This document shows, piece after piece, positions 43,101 to 55,972 of a DNA stretch of 64,000 nucleotides. Source of the DNA: Poa pratensis (lineage: Eukaryota; Streptophyta; Magnoliopsida; Poales; Poaceae); NCBI GenBank assembly GCA_947311845.1, contig CAMZMU010000063.1, positions 119,151,612 to 119,215,611 of the forward strand, read 5' to 3'. A model generated the notes under the pieces. The model worked only from the letters and a program-made list of their open reading frames with translations. It did not search any database and was not told where the DNA came from. Numbering within the stretch: the first letter of the stretch is position 1; every line of letters starts with the position of its first letter. Both the position numbers and the translations under genes were made by a program.

Positions 43101-44870
43101 TCAGAAATTATTTACCAAGTGAAAGTGATGAAAAAATGACGTGCTGCTTCGTTTGTCACTTCGAGGTAGGAAAGCCTGCCTTCAGAGTCATCACTTCGTC
43201 GCCCTGTAATGCTACTAGGGCAGAATAAACAAGAGCTGCTACATTTCCAAATTATTAAGTACATGTGTAGTGGCAAAGGCACTACAATCTAAAAACCAAC
43301 CGCCTAGGGGATAAAAATGACCTCTCTTCTCCTAAACCATACCTACAACTAGGAGGAAACAAAATCATAATTTCTTAGATTGCCAACTTGCATGTGCAAG
43401 TGAGGTGATTACACGCCATGAAAAAAAAAAGGAAAAGACATCGGCATAAACAAACAGAGCTCGCTGATTACTTACAAATTGAACCTAAGACATGCACAAG
43501 AAGTAGAGCGTCTAGGTTAGCCAAGAAAATGGACAGTACCATGCTGTTAAGCAACGCAGGTATATTCATATGTGAGATAAGTGATAATGCATATTCACCT
43601 TGGAAGAGTTCTATCTGACAACAAAGATCAAACCGAGAAGCACAGAAATGGGGCTTAAACAAGTTCATACTCGTTAAACATGTACAATACAACTCCATTA
43701 GACTGTGTTCCTCCTACCCAAACAAACCAAAACAAGCATAGATAAATCTAGAAAACATGAAAGTGATCTGATTGGGAGTGACTTATTTCTCTTCAGCCAA
43801 GGCTTTGCATGAAGTATATAGCAAACATAGAATGAATAAAAAAAGATGAGGTGAGGCACTTGTTGCTCTGGAAGCTGCAGTTCAGAAAACAACAGAAAGT
43901 TAATTCATACCTAAACCACATCACTAATTAGAAATTTAGGATAATGTACGCCATCATTCTTCAGTCTGCGTAATCTGCAACCTTAAAAATGGTGGTTTAT
44001 TTTGCCCGGATAGCTTCAGAAACGGGACTAAAACATACAATAATGAAGATTCAACAGAAGCGCGATAACAAATCAAAGAAACATTTGATACTAAGCAAAG
44101 CTCATAAACAACTATGGCATCAATTCCCTGTGAATCTTGTGTGACATGCGTGACATGGGAGTGAAATTGTAATGAACCATGTTCCTTATTTTTCTTTTGG
44201 TATTTTCTGTGTATAAAATCAGTGGAAGACTGATTATTCAAATCTTGAGAAAACATCTATGCGAAATATCCATGTGAAAAAATGTTGATTTCTTTTGAAA
44301 AGAAATTAGATAACAATGTTTCAGAAAACAAATTGTTGAATTTATTTTTCATTAATTTGGCTTTCATCTTCGACACTGTTTCTTTGATGATTGAATCTCA
44401 TTCCAGTGAAGATTCATGTATTTTTTTTTCTTACATGTACCACTAGATTTAGTTGCAGAAATTCATATTTGAATGTGTATCAAGAAGATCCTGTGTAAAT
44501 TGATGATGATTGTGCATTGTAACTATGGTTGAAATAAATGCATAAATCTGTGATGAAAAATGGATTGAATCAATTGTGGATATGTGTGTGGATCTGATTT
44601 TATATGTGTTAAATCCATAGCGTAATTAGAAACATAGACACTAATTGGAAAAACATATAGCGTAATTAGAACTTGGGTGAGGAAACATAGAGTTTATGTG
44701 GATTAAGTGAATCAGCTAATATGTAGATGTGAATATGTGATGATTTACTTATGGTCGTTGAAACCTCAATGAAACTCTAGTGAAACACAATAAATGCCTA
44801 ACTTATCATACATGAAGTTGAAAGAATAAGAAATGAAATCCATATTAACATTCTTAAAATTTGTTCGAAC
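40169..44870. other. Gene-poor AT-rich stretch with degenerate duplicated blocks
   Basis: No supported gene. Two internal similarities show old duplication. A block with CCTCGTGCTTTT, GTAAAACAA and AACTTGAGTGAAACCACC occurs at about 41,000-41,095 and 42,122-42,222. A block with ATGTGGATTAAGTGAATCAG and GATGATTTACTT occurs at 41,470-41,525 and 44,697-44,752. Short frames here have AT-rich, low-information translations. Confidence 0.45.
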
Positions 44871-44884
44871 AAAAATAAACATCT

Positions 44885-44980
44885 ATCACTAGTCGAGCTC
44901 AGCGACGTGGCTCTCCATGGCGCGCACCCTCCACCGGAGGAACCGCGCCTTGCCCTCGTCGTCGCCGAGCGCCGCCCTGT
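44885..44980 (-). pseudogene. Unrecognised exon-like fragment, 3' part
   Basis: After an acceptor-like GGTGTACAG the minus strand reads AALGDDEGKARFLRWRVRAM then ESHVAELD and a stop. It is GC-rich coding-like sequence in AT-rich surroundings. It may be the last exon of the gene fragment at 45,606-45,779. The phases do not fit directly, so an intermediate exon would be needed. Confidence 0.35.
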
Positions 44981-45605
44981 ACACCCCGAAAGTAGAAATT
45001 TATCATACTTGAACCGAAGCAAGAAAGCAAATTGGGTTGAAGAACAACAAGATCAGTGGCTTACGAGTATACATGATTCTGAACAAAAATAAAATGTATT
45101 GAGCTTCCATATAGAATCCATGGCTACCATTTAATTACTTCCATTTGAACAAACCCCATCAATAATCAATACTAGTCGGAGACGAGACCTATCTTTTGGA
45201 ATTTAATGTTGGTATCTCCATGAGAATCAGGAGACGGTGGAAGAATTTCCAATGAATCTAACATTTAGCCAGCACCCAAATTGCAAGCTGACGTAAAATT
45301 GCAAGGGGCTAGATGCCCAGTTCGCGGCCATATGCTAGCGTTGTGGCAGCTGCCGCAGGATCCCGGTTCAATTTCAATCGACTTCCACCTTCGCTTCTAA
45401 CCCAGGCCGCAACTAAAATAGATTAAAGATCAGATCCAGTCTGTAGGCAAGCTGATACACATGGGAAACACAACATATCGGACAGAAGGAGGAAGAGAGT
45501 GGAGAGGGGCTTGGGCCTCCGCAGGGTAGGAAGATACGACATCGCCAAGGAACATGACCGAAAAATCGATCATTGGGGAGGGTGGGAGACTGGGAGAGGG
45601 CTCAC

Positions 45606-45779
45606 CGAGATAATCTTCTCTTTGCACGCATCGCCGGCGACGAGACCCATGGCCCTTGCCGCCGCCTCCAACGCATTGATCAGCGCCGCCTCGTAGTACC
45701 TGAGGTGCGCCTGTTGATGAATCCCCGCCACCGAGGGCCCCCGCTGCTCACTGTCGCACGCCGTCGAGTCCGTCGCCAC
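45606..45779 (-). pseudogene. Unrecognised exon-like fragment, 5' part
   Basis: The minus strand reads AGIHQQAHLRYYEAALINAL, then EAAARAMGLVAGDACKEKII, and ends in a good donor TCG|GTGAGC. The frame has no ATG before an upstream stop, so its start is missing or in another exon. The translation looks like an alpha-helical real protein. Family not recognised. Confidence 0.4.
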
Positions 45780-48700
45780 TCTCCTCTAGCCATGGAGATC
45801 CCAAACCGCCGAAGACACCGACACAGCCGCCCAGCTCAACCCCGTCGCCTAACCACAGAGGTACCCCCGCCGCCGCCATCCCCGTCTGCAGTGAGAGAAA
45901 GGTCTGCGCTAGAGCAAAATCAAGAAAGGAGAGAGAAAGTGGATCGGGGTGGAGAAGAGGATAACGACAGCACGGTGACTGCGGGTTGATTTATGATTTC
46001 TCTGGGTACTGAACTGCAAATGCGTGTGAAACTTTGACCAAACAACAGCCGTGCGATCCCACAGAAACGGACGGCAGAGATAAGCCGAGGGTCCAAGGTA
46101 CGTGTGGAACTGTATTTCTCGATATAGCAGGTGTATGCTGATAATTGATTGATCACACTCGACCGGCCATTCACATTCATCTGCTTCGTTAAAGAAATGG
46201 TAAACCTAATGTCGGTGTCAGCGTGTAAGCATCAACAAGTACTATAGCTGCTCCAATTGTCCTAGCACTGCTTCCTGTTATGGTACAGACAGCCAGTGGT
46301 TGCATAATTAATCTGCTTAATTATATAGTTTAGCTTGTGGCGATGGCGGTGCTGGCCTGCTCCGAGGTGCTGTTTAGTCCACACTCCACCGTCATAGTAT
46401 TTTTCTTGTCCCTGTTCACTTCCAATTGTACTACCACTGGTGTATACCGGTGTATGTAATGTACGTCTGCACTCTAGCCTGAAGAGGCGAATCCTCGCAT
46501 GATATCACTTTGCTTTAACAAACCATGAATTCTCGGTGGTTTGTCGTAATATACCAGACTTTAAGGAAAATCAGTTTCTTTTTTTTTTAAAAAAATTAGG
46601 AATTGGTGATATAAAAACCTTTGATGCACTGCGGACCCATCTAGTGATGCAACCTTCGAACAGTTTAGCCAGCCCAATACAACAGTAATGGACATTCATT
46701 GACGAAGCAACTGTCCTGGCCTGGCTGGCCAGTGACCCATGAAGTAACTGTGGCCCGGTGGACTCCATGGGCCAAGTTCGCTTTCCGTGGACAAATAAAT
46801 AAGGGCGCATAGAACTTTCGGCCGAATCCTGCTATATTCTCAACGTGGCTTCTCTAGTTTTTTTTTAAATAAAAAACCTCTTTGCTATTTCCGACTCTGG
46901 GGCCATTTGATTTGCATTATAATACATGCGTCGGAGAGTTGCAATTTCAACAAAAATTTCTCAGTTGCACATGAAATGTATATTAAATTAGGTAATACCA
47001 TCTGACCGAGAATTAAAGTAATCTCCGTTAACCGAGACTTAGTCGTGTAAAAAAAAACTTGTCGACCGATGCTAAATTGTTTTAACACAGTTCGTGATTT
47101 AAAATCTAACCTTTCACATATCCCAACAAGTCTTATTCAAAATATCTCGTCATGAACCCCAACATTCAAACAGAGCATGCATGTATAATCGACCATACGA
47201 TTTTTTTTGAAACCTAACCATACCATTCAAAACAAATGGTTCTAGATTTGATTAAATTGTAAGTGCATGGATGGAAATGAGGAGAGATGGTGGGTGGGAT
47301 GTCAAATCATAGTGTTAACTCTAAACATACCTTCCTCGCACTTCCACACATGGTGGGTGGGAAAGGTTTTGGCAGTCACTCCCGTGGCGGCACCGTATAG
47401 TTCGTCAGTAATAAAATTTCGGGTGCTCGGCATATTGGGAGATCACTCCCTTAAGTAGCAGTGTTAACAAGGTTTTTGTAAGGCTAAACTCGAGAGATTA
47501 CTGTGGCGGCAACTGATAGCATCTAGGAACACACTAATGGCTCCAAGTGGTGAACTAGGAATTTATGTCTTCAGTTGATTTTTCAAGAGTATCGTGAGGA
47601 CGGTCATGTTGTTGATGTAGTATCCGAGCTCATACACATGCGTATAAGTGACATACAGTCCCCCTCCTTCTTCATCCTTTCAAGCTACATCTCAGCTACG
47701 CGTTTACCCTCTTTTAGTATATCATTTTCAGTCATTATCACGTTGTGGTCTTATTTCTTATCCTCTCTCTTCATGTCATAATGTAAATACCGTTCTCAAT
47801 AGTGAGAACACATTAGACATAGGAGTCGACAATAGATTTGATAGTTATAAAAAATTCTGCCATTTCAATTTACTATATCATACCAACAATTACATGAACT
47901 GATCAAAGATACATGTCGGTTACCATTTAGCGGGCATACGTTTGCCAGTTTAAAACCAGGTCCGGTAGTCGGGCCAAGATACATGTTGGTTACCATTTGT
48001 ATCTATTCAATAGATACTTTCATATGTTATAAGTGGCTAGGTGGAGAATAATACTCCCGCTTTATTACCGTTTTCATATCAACTGATAGAACAGACCATA
48101 TGAAAAATATAATGAACTAAACTGGCCTACTGCTACTATTTTATTGAGCCCTAATTTCGTCGCTGCATCCTTCTTCGGCATTTTTTCCTCTCCAACATCC
48201 TTTTGCTTGGGCAGTGGTGGTTCAAGACCGTAGAATGCGGTTGCTCCGGTTGTAAATCCACCTCACCCGTTTGGATGATACTCCGGTTGACTTGCGCCAT
48301 TGTCTTCAACATGGGAATGCTTCTTGCCGGCGAAGTGTGTCGTCTTTACGACCTTCTTGTCCTCATCATGAAAGAAGTGTTCCTCCCCATCCTTGTCCTT
48401 ATTCTCCTTGTTTGTGATATCATTGCCGCTCTTCTTTGACAACATATCCACCTCAGGTCTGGGAGCGGTGGCTGGACTCTGGCGTACATGTCGACTAAGT
48501 TCTTCATGTTCCAGGGCTGATTTTCTTGTTTAGAAGTTCATTAGAATGGTTGATGGATGTGTTCTGATGGAAGTTGATGGACAACATCTTGGCTATGGAG
48601 ACGGGAGAAATGTAGAGATATTAGGAATGAAGCATATAGATGTTTCGCTATGGCGATTTGGGGATGCACACATTTTATTTGTAGTAGACGCTAATTATGA

Positions 48701-49560
48701 GAAAAATGGATTAATTATGCCTCATTCGTTCGTGTGGGTAGTCATAATCCCCAGGTGTTAGCCTTAATGTTTCCGGCGAGGATTTCCTCAATAACTTCAC
48801 GCGTGTTCACTCTGCAAATGGCTACCTTCATAAGTCCAGAACTGCATAGGTATAAATCACATATATACCTTCACAAAATGTAAGTTGCCGATATGGCCAG
48901 CCCACATCGGCCATGATTCTCCATTTTTTATGGTTACCTATGAAGTTCGATTTGAGTGCCCCCAATGCTGGCGGGTATCATCGAACACACGCTTTTAGTT
49001 TTAACCGTGGACCATGTAATTGATAGTGGCGATGGGGGTGTTTTTAGTATCACTATATACTAGTATGCTAATTCTTTCATGATATAAAAGGCCCTATATT
49101 TAATATCATTATCATCTGAACAGAGAAATAATTGCTAGTAGAGAGATTATTAATTCCAAGCTATTGCCTGGTTGACTCCCATGTGTTTTACAACTCATCT
49201 GTTCAACTTACTGCTCTGCAATTATAGAGCTTGTTCACAGTATAGTACAGTCCGAATCTGACCATAGATACCGTTTCTATTGTTTGAGATTCATGTATAT
49301 TGATATAGCGAACAATTTTACTATTACGCACTGCCCGCCACCTCGTGTCAGAAGTGATGTGAGATACGTTCACCTTGTAGAAGGAGAGAGTAAGTGAGAG
49401 TGCACACGACACAGAGTTACAACCAAACAGCAGTATTTGTGTTTGTCTAGGAGCAACAAAAAATCAATGTATGCAATAAAAATAAGATGCAAACCAGTTT
49501 TCTTTCAGCCGGCACAAATATAAGAAAGCCAAAAACCATGTAACCAAACATGCCCAAAAT
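45780..49560. other. No gene seen
   Basis: A GC-rich patch to about 45,990 may be the promoter/leader side of the exon fragment. Beyond that the DNA is AT-rich with only short, unsupported frames. One at 48,263-48,451 (minus) is charged (KENKDKDGEEHFFHDEDKK) but lacks context. Confidence 0.35.
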
Positions 49561-50697
49561 GAGATTTAAATACATCGGCGGTCACTGAACTCTTCCGTCG
49601 AGCTCGCCATGGTCACTGTACTTCATTATACGGTCAATACGGTCACTGAAGACGTTATGCTGTCTCATCGGCGGTCACCGCTTCGTGTATAGCAGTGTAT
49701 TGGCACACGTGGACACTTGGGGGCCCGCTTGTCATGCCAGCTGAGGCGTAATGTCCCCAGAACGATGGATTTCTTGCTAATGGAGGGGTGTATTTGCAAA
49801 ATTGGCTTCTTCACAAAATGTCCAGCGCAATCACCGTTCCTCACCGCCTCAAAACGAGGCGAGACGATCAGATCAGACAGAGCAGAGGGAGAGGAAACGA
49901 CGCGGCTCAAGCAGACAGGGAGGTGGCGGCTGTGTACTCGACGGCGTCGTCTCCGTTGGCGCGGCGCTGTGCTCCTCCGTCTAGAGAGGGGTGACGGCGA
50001 TGTCTCCACGGCGTCGTCTCCACGGCTCTGCTCCTCCAAATTACGGTTTGTACTTTAAACCGCTTCCAATCTGGCCATAAAAATAAAAAACTATTGCGAG
50101 GGTTTAGGATTTGGCCGCCCTTGTCCTCTAGTTTCATGATTTCTACCGGTACTAGTCATTTGGGTATGGTTCTGGTAGGGTTGAATGGCCGTGGTTGTTC
50201 TGGTAGGGTTGAATGGCCGTGGTTGTGGTAGGGTTTAAAGGCCGTGGTTTTGGTAGGGGTTTGTGTACGGTTCACTGTGTTGGTTTGGGTAGGGGTTTCG
50301 TAGGGTTTTGGGAAGGATTTTTAAGTAATTCTTATGTAAAAGTTGTGAATTTTGATACGGCCGCTGCTATGTGCTGGTTGTAGGTGTCCGTAGCAGTTTG
50401 TTCTCCATAGAAATCAACCATGGGAGCTATTTTATGGAAGTGGATCAGACAAGAAGTACATTGACGGTTCAGTAATTTGGTTTGATCATGTTGACACAGT
50501 GACTTGGTCACCTCTCATGCTTGAAAGCATTGTGGAGGAGATCGGGTATGAAATGCAGGGGAGGGTTAAAGTTCAGTATTGCATTCCTATTCTGTCAGTT
50601 AGCAGGAATGGCTTGAGGCCCTTGGTCAGTGAATAAGATACAAAGCAGATCTGAATTTTGTTTCATTTCGGCACCATTTCATCAGCTTGTACTTAGG
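49560..50697 (+). mobile_element. Remnant of an autonomous MULE (5' part)
   Basis: Begins with repeated GGTCACTGAA / CGGCGGTCAC words (49,575-49,680), resembling a MULE terminal region. A GC-rich leader follows to 50,050, then four imperfect 25-30 bp GTAGGG..TGGCCGTGGTT repeats (50,165-50,265), then a transposase N-terminal fragment. It is cut at 50,697 by the LTR element. No matching right end is in the window. Confidence 0.5.
50420..50636 (+). pseudogene. Mutator transposase N-terminal (PB1-like) fragment
   Basis: After a one-base shift the frame reads GSGSDKKYIDGSVIWFDHVD, TVTWSPLMLESIVEEIGYEM and QYCIPILSVSRNGLRPLVSE, then stops. The order Y-(V/I)-DG...D.VD...S...L..M..E.GY...GLRPL is that of the PB1-like domain at the start of plant MULE transposases. 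The catalytic DDE and zinc-finger parts are absent. Confidence 0.55.
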
Positions 50698-50774
50698 GCT
50701 CTGTTGAAGCGAGACTGTAATTCCAGTTGTTGAAGCTCTCCAATGTCCCCGGCAACGACGCCATAAAATATACT
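50698..50774 (-). other. Primer-binding-site region left of LTR A (truncated internal DNA)
   Basis: Same sequence as 55,896-55,972: CTCCAATGTCCCCGGCAACG, here with ACGCC instead of GCGCC. It is the start of an element internal region (minus strand) that is cut after about 75 bp. LTR A therefore has internal DNA on both sides, the hallmark of an LTR-internal-LTR-internal array. Confidence 0.75.
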
Positions 50775-52360
50775 TAGATGGCGTGTACAACACACGTTCG
50801 TTGGGGGACCCCAAGAAGAAGGTATGATGTAGTGCAACAGCAGTTTTCCCTTGAAATATGACCAAGCTTGAATCGAACCAGGAGGACACGGAGCTTCTTC
50901 AGTAGGTTGTTGATGGGCTGGCACGGCGCAATGTCAGTCACCAACGTGGAACCTGCACACAACACAACCAGACTACTTTGCCCAACGAAAATAGAGAGAT
51001 TGTCAATCTCTCCGGTCTTGCTGAAACAAAGGGTTAAACGTATTGTGTGGAAAACAGTAGAGATTGCAGAAGTAACAGGAAACAGATGATTACAGTAGGT
51101 GTTTAACAGTATGAGGAAAATTGGACCGGGGTCCACAGTTCACTAGTGGTGTCTCTCCAATAAAGATAACTAACATGTTGGGTGAACAAATTACAGCTGG
51201 GCAATTGACAAATAGAGAGTGCATGACAATGCAATATATGACAAGCTATTCATTATGAGATTCAATTGCGCATTACAACAAGGTACATAGACTTGCTATC
51301 CAACGCATCTATTCCTAAATAATCCACCTTCAGTTTAGCATCCGCACCCTTCCAGTATTAAGTTGTAAAACAACAGATTATTGCATGAAGTAAAGTGTGA
51401 AATGTAAACAATGCAAATGACACGTAGACACTGCATCATTTTTTTATCCCTAGTGGCAACAGCACATCCACAACCTTAGACCTTTCTGTCACTGGCCCAG
51501 ATTTCTGGAGACATGAATCCACTATCTAGCATAAATACTCCCTCTTGGAGTTACAAGCATCTATTTGGCCAAAGCATCTACTATCAACGGAGAGCATGCA
51601 AGATCATAAACAACATAAACATGGAGATAGATAAATAACTTGCTCATAGTATCAATATTCATTGGATCCAGCAAACACAACATGTAGCATTACATAAAGA
51701 TGATCATGATCATGTTAGGCAGCTCACATGATCTAAACATGATGGCACAAGGTAGAGAGACAACCATCTAGCTACTGCTATGGACCCGTAGTCCAAGGAT
51801 GAACTACTCACGCATCACTCCGGAGACAGGCATGGCGATGTAGAGCCCTCCGGTGATGATCTCCCCTCCGGCAGGGTGCTGGGAAGAGATTCAGAACCCT
51901 CCCGATCTAGGGTTGACGTCGACGGCGGCGACGAAACTTTTTGTGGAATATGATTGGTGTTTTTAGGGTACGCATCTGATCGGGAATATATAGGCGAAGA
52001 GGCGGCGTCGGGAGGCAAGCGAGGCCACCACGCCAGGGCTCGGCGTGCCAGCCATGTGGGCCGCGCCCTAGTGTGGCATGGGCCCCACATGGCTCGGCTT
52101 CGTCTCCCCTTTGGTCTTCGTGTACGTGACGGAGAAATATGATCGCCCCTTTTTGTTTCGTTCAATTCCAAAAATATTTTGCGACTAGCTTTTCTGAAAG
52201 AGAAAAACAGCAGAAAACAGGAATTGGCACTCTGGCATCTTGTTAATAGGTTAGTCTCAGAAAATGCATAAAAATGCCATGAAGTGTAAACAAAACATGT
52301 AGGAATTGATATAATAACAGCATGGAAACATCAAAAATTATAGATACGTTTGAGACGTAT
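50775..52360 (-). mobile_element. LTR A (1,586 bp, minus strand), 3' LTR of element 1
   Basis: The minus strand starts TGATACGTCTCAAACG at 52360 and ends near 50775. Length is close to the 1,590-bp solo LTR. It has a TATA-like CTATATATTC near 51,985. Immediately upstream (52,361-52,375) is the purine-rich AGCTTGGGGATGCT, the 3' polypurine tract of element 1. Copies B and C below are about 97% alike by eye. Confidence 0.88.
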
Positions 52361-55300
52361 CAAGCATCCCCAAGCTTAGTTCCTGCTCGTCCTCGAGTAG
52401 GTAAACGATAAAACAACATAATTTTTGAAGTGACATGCTACCAACACAATCTTGATCAAGCAATAATGTAATGCACATGAACTGAATGAAGTGATCCAAG
52501 CCAATGGTCTATAGTTTGCTAACAAGTAAACAAAGAGTAAACAAGATGAATCATACAAGTGCAAACTTTCATGGATAGTACGTTGGAGACATTGGAGCCA
52601 TAAGATCTTGCATAAGAGTTAGCTCATAAAGCAACAAGTTCTAAATGAAAGTGTTTAACTCAACACAGGAAGATTTAGTTTCAGCAATTGCTTCAACTTC
52701 AACATATTTATCACAGGGATATTGTCAAGGCAAAGAATATAGTCAGTCAAACACATCCTTTATATAAAAACTGTTGTACTGGGGTTGACACTAGTGTTTG
52801 CTTAAGGAGACAGAAAGAAGTAGGAAAACTGACTCAACAATAAAGTAAAAGAAAGACCCTTCGTAGAGGAAAGCAGGGATTAAATCATGTGCTAGAACTT
52901 TTGAAATTCTCGAAAGCATATAGAGAGTATAAAAATATTATTTTGAGAGGTGTATGCAAGTAGTCAACGAATCAGCAAATAGGCAATACTCTACGTCACA
53001 AGCTAACCAGACTTTACAAGAGCGGCTCCCATGAAGGACGTTATTTCTACCAGCGGGTAGATCATCCCTCGTTCTCTTTTGTTTACACACTTATGAACAT
53101 TGCTTGACTGATTTCTCAGGGGCAAAAAGATGTGAAGAGAATTATTGGTTAAAGTTGTAATTAATTGGGACTGGGCACCCCGTTGCCAGCTCTTTTTGCA
53201 AAATTATTGGATAAGCGGATGTATATGTCACTAGTCCAGGTGTGTAAAGTCTGATCAACAAGCGAAGTAAAGACTGACTACCCACATCTCCATAAGCTTA
53301 CATGCAGTGACACAAAAAGGGATTGTAACAATTTTGAATAGTAAAAGGTAGCACACGAGAAAATTTACTTGGAGTGGCATGAGAATACCACATAATAGGT
53401 AGTTATGGTGGACACAGATGGCATGGATTTTGGCTCAAGGGTTTTGGATGCACAAGCAGCATTCCCGCTTAGTACAGAGTTTTAGGCTAGCAAGGTTATT
53501 TTTAAGCAAACACTAAATGTCAACCAGTACACCAAGAATGTACATAAAAAACATGGCTGAAAAACCATAAGACTCTACATTGTCTTCCTTGTTAACCAAA
53601 ACTTTCACTTACAACTTATCTAGACTTCTTCGAACTACCAATGATACAAAAATCATTACAACAACAAGCTTTACAATAGTTCTTCACTAATTGCCATTCC
53701 TTACATGATACACAAGCTTAGTCATTTATTTACTTGGTAACTAAAAACAATTGACAAGTATCAAATTACTCAAGACAATGATCTAGAAGATTCATGTAAG
53801 CATTTTATACCACTACCACATGCAGCATTTTCTGGTCCAACCAAACACCAATCAACTTATTTGACAACTCTCTAAACAGATATAAGTGAAGCAAGAGAGT
53901 ACTTTCTTCAAAAGAAACTAATATTTCTAACAAAAGATACATGAAAACTGAGAGCTAGAAGCAAGAGCAGTAGCTAAACAGGAATACTCAACAAGTATAA
54001 GTGAAGCACAAGAGTATTCTAATGAAAAAGCGGAGCGTGTCTCTCTCCCAAACAAGAATGCTAGGATCCAATAAGTATGGAGCAGCAAACAAAACAAACT
54101 GAAAACAAAAACACACTGACGCTCCAAGAAAAGTACATATGATGTGAAGAAATAAAAATATAGTCTCACTAGAGATGACCTGATAGTTTGTTGATGAAGA
54201 AGGGGATGCCTTGGGCATTCCCAAGCTTAGATGCTTGAGTCTTCTTGAAATATGCTGGGGAGATCCATGGGAGCCTCCCCAAGCTTAAGCTCTTCACTCT
54301 TCTTGATCTTGTAATATCATCCTCCTCTCTTAACACTTGAAAACTTCCTTCACACCAAAACTCGACATTTTTCTCATTAGCAGGTTAGTGCATCAAAACA
54401 AATAATCCTACAAAGTTCTTGCAAGGAAACAATTCATAGGAAAATATTTTCAAGCATTAGCTACTGATACTAGGCTTAAGTGAGGCTCTTCCACCATAAA
54501 AGAAACTCACTCAACACTTGTAAAAGAGAGAATGCAAAACAAAGACAGAATCTGTCAAAACCAGAACAATCCGTAAAGATGATTTTTTCGAGGCACTTCT
54601 GTCGCGTAAATCGAAAAACTCTAGTCGTACGAAAGTTGCGTAACTACGTCAGGAACACGCACAAAAATTTGCAGATTTTTACGATTTTTGTTCTGATTTA
54701 TACGAAGTAAACGGTGACGTCCAGAAATCTGTTCCTGTGCAGTAATCCGAAAATAGGTACCATCTTGTCATAAGTGACTTTTCTTGGCACAACAAAAAGC
54801 AAATAAAGATACAAAGGAGTTGCTACAGAGGTAGACAAAACTCCTTGACTCAAAAGCAAAAAGAAAACAGAAAGTAAAAACAATGGGTTGCCTCCCATAA
54901 GCGCTTTTCTTTAATGCGTTTTAGCTAGGCATGAAAAATGCATCAAGTATTGTCAAGACCAGAAACATCAACACCATCAAAAGCTTCATCAAGATCATAA
55001 CTCATAGCAAGAGGACTCTTAATTTTAGGTAGTTCCTGAGAAGAAAACTTAAGCAATCCATTGCATGCTTTGTTGGCAAATTCACGAAATTCATTCTCGG
55101 TTTCTAGCAAATCAGGAGATGTTGGTTTTGGTTTAGACACTTTAGGCACATACATGAATTTCTTTCCTTTATCTAAGAAGTACTCTTGCTTTTTAATTTT
55201 AAGTGAGGAAAAAGTAGTACTTATGGTGTCAATAACCTCTTCTAGTTCTTCAATCCTAGAATTTTGATCATCATGAATAACACCAGTTTCTAGAACATCA

Positions 55301-55972
55301 ATTCTCTTATTAATTTCACCAAGAGATTTATCAAGTTTATCAGTATTATCAAGTAGCTTTTCCAATTTAACCTCAATACCTGGAAGATTCTCTATGGACT
55401 CCAGTTTTTTCATTACATCCTCAAGAGAGATTTCAATTTTAATTTCATTAACAGGTGGTATTCCAACTAGACTTTCAATGATGTAGCTAGCTTCTAAAGC
55501 AGGTGTGCCTAGGAAATTTCCTCCTGTTAAAGTGTCCAAAACATATCTATACCAATTGGTGATGCCAACATAAAAATTCCTAAGCAGGATTGTAGTGGAA
55601 TGTTTCTTAGCACACCTATGATGAGCATTACTAATTCTGTACCAAGCATGTTTCAAACTTTCTCACCCTTGTTGCTTAAAAGTACGAACCTCAACCTCAG
55701 GGGATGAAACATAATAAGCAGAATCAGACATGATGAAAAACCCAAAAATAACTAAGATGCAGGAATCTAATTTTTTTTGTGTTTCTGATTTTTAACAGCA
55801 AGCAAAATAAAACAAGCAAGACAAAAACAAAGTAAAAAGATTGGAAGTGTGAGACTCCCCTATCTGGAGATTCCAGTATCCCGGACAGAAAATATGCTCT
55901 GTTGAAGGGAGACTGTAATTCCAGTTGCTGAAGCTCTCCAATGTCCCCGGCAACGGCGCCAGAAAATATGCT
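52361..55972 (-). mobile_element. Element 1 internal region, non-autonomous gypsy-type
   Basis: Bounded by LTR A (polypurine tract at 52,361) and LTR B (primer-binding site at about 55,943-55,962). The primer site TGGCGCCGTTGCCGGGGA is complementary to the 3' end of plant tRNA-Asp. Only a gag-like frame was found in 3.6 kb, and no protease, reverse transcriptase, RNase H or integrase. It therefore depends on another element. Two extra AAGCTTGGG-type tracts occur at about 54,222 and 54,278. Confidence 0.82.
54943..55731 (-). pseudogene. gag-like ORF of element 1 (one in-frame stop)
   Basis: The ATG at 55731 opens MSDSAYYVSSPEVEVRTFKQ, meets a TGA near 55,664 and continues LKHAWYRISNAHHRCAKKHS, NFYVGITNWYRYVLDTLTGG, a coiled-coil-like stretch (LESIENLPGIEVKLEKLLDN) and a KSPLAMSYDLDEAFDGVDV end. 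About 262 codons. The AWYRI..AH region is typical of gag proteins of Triticeae gypsy elements. Upstream of the primer-binding site order, it is in the expected place for gag. Confidence 0.7.
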
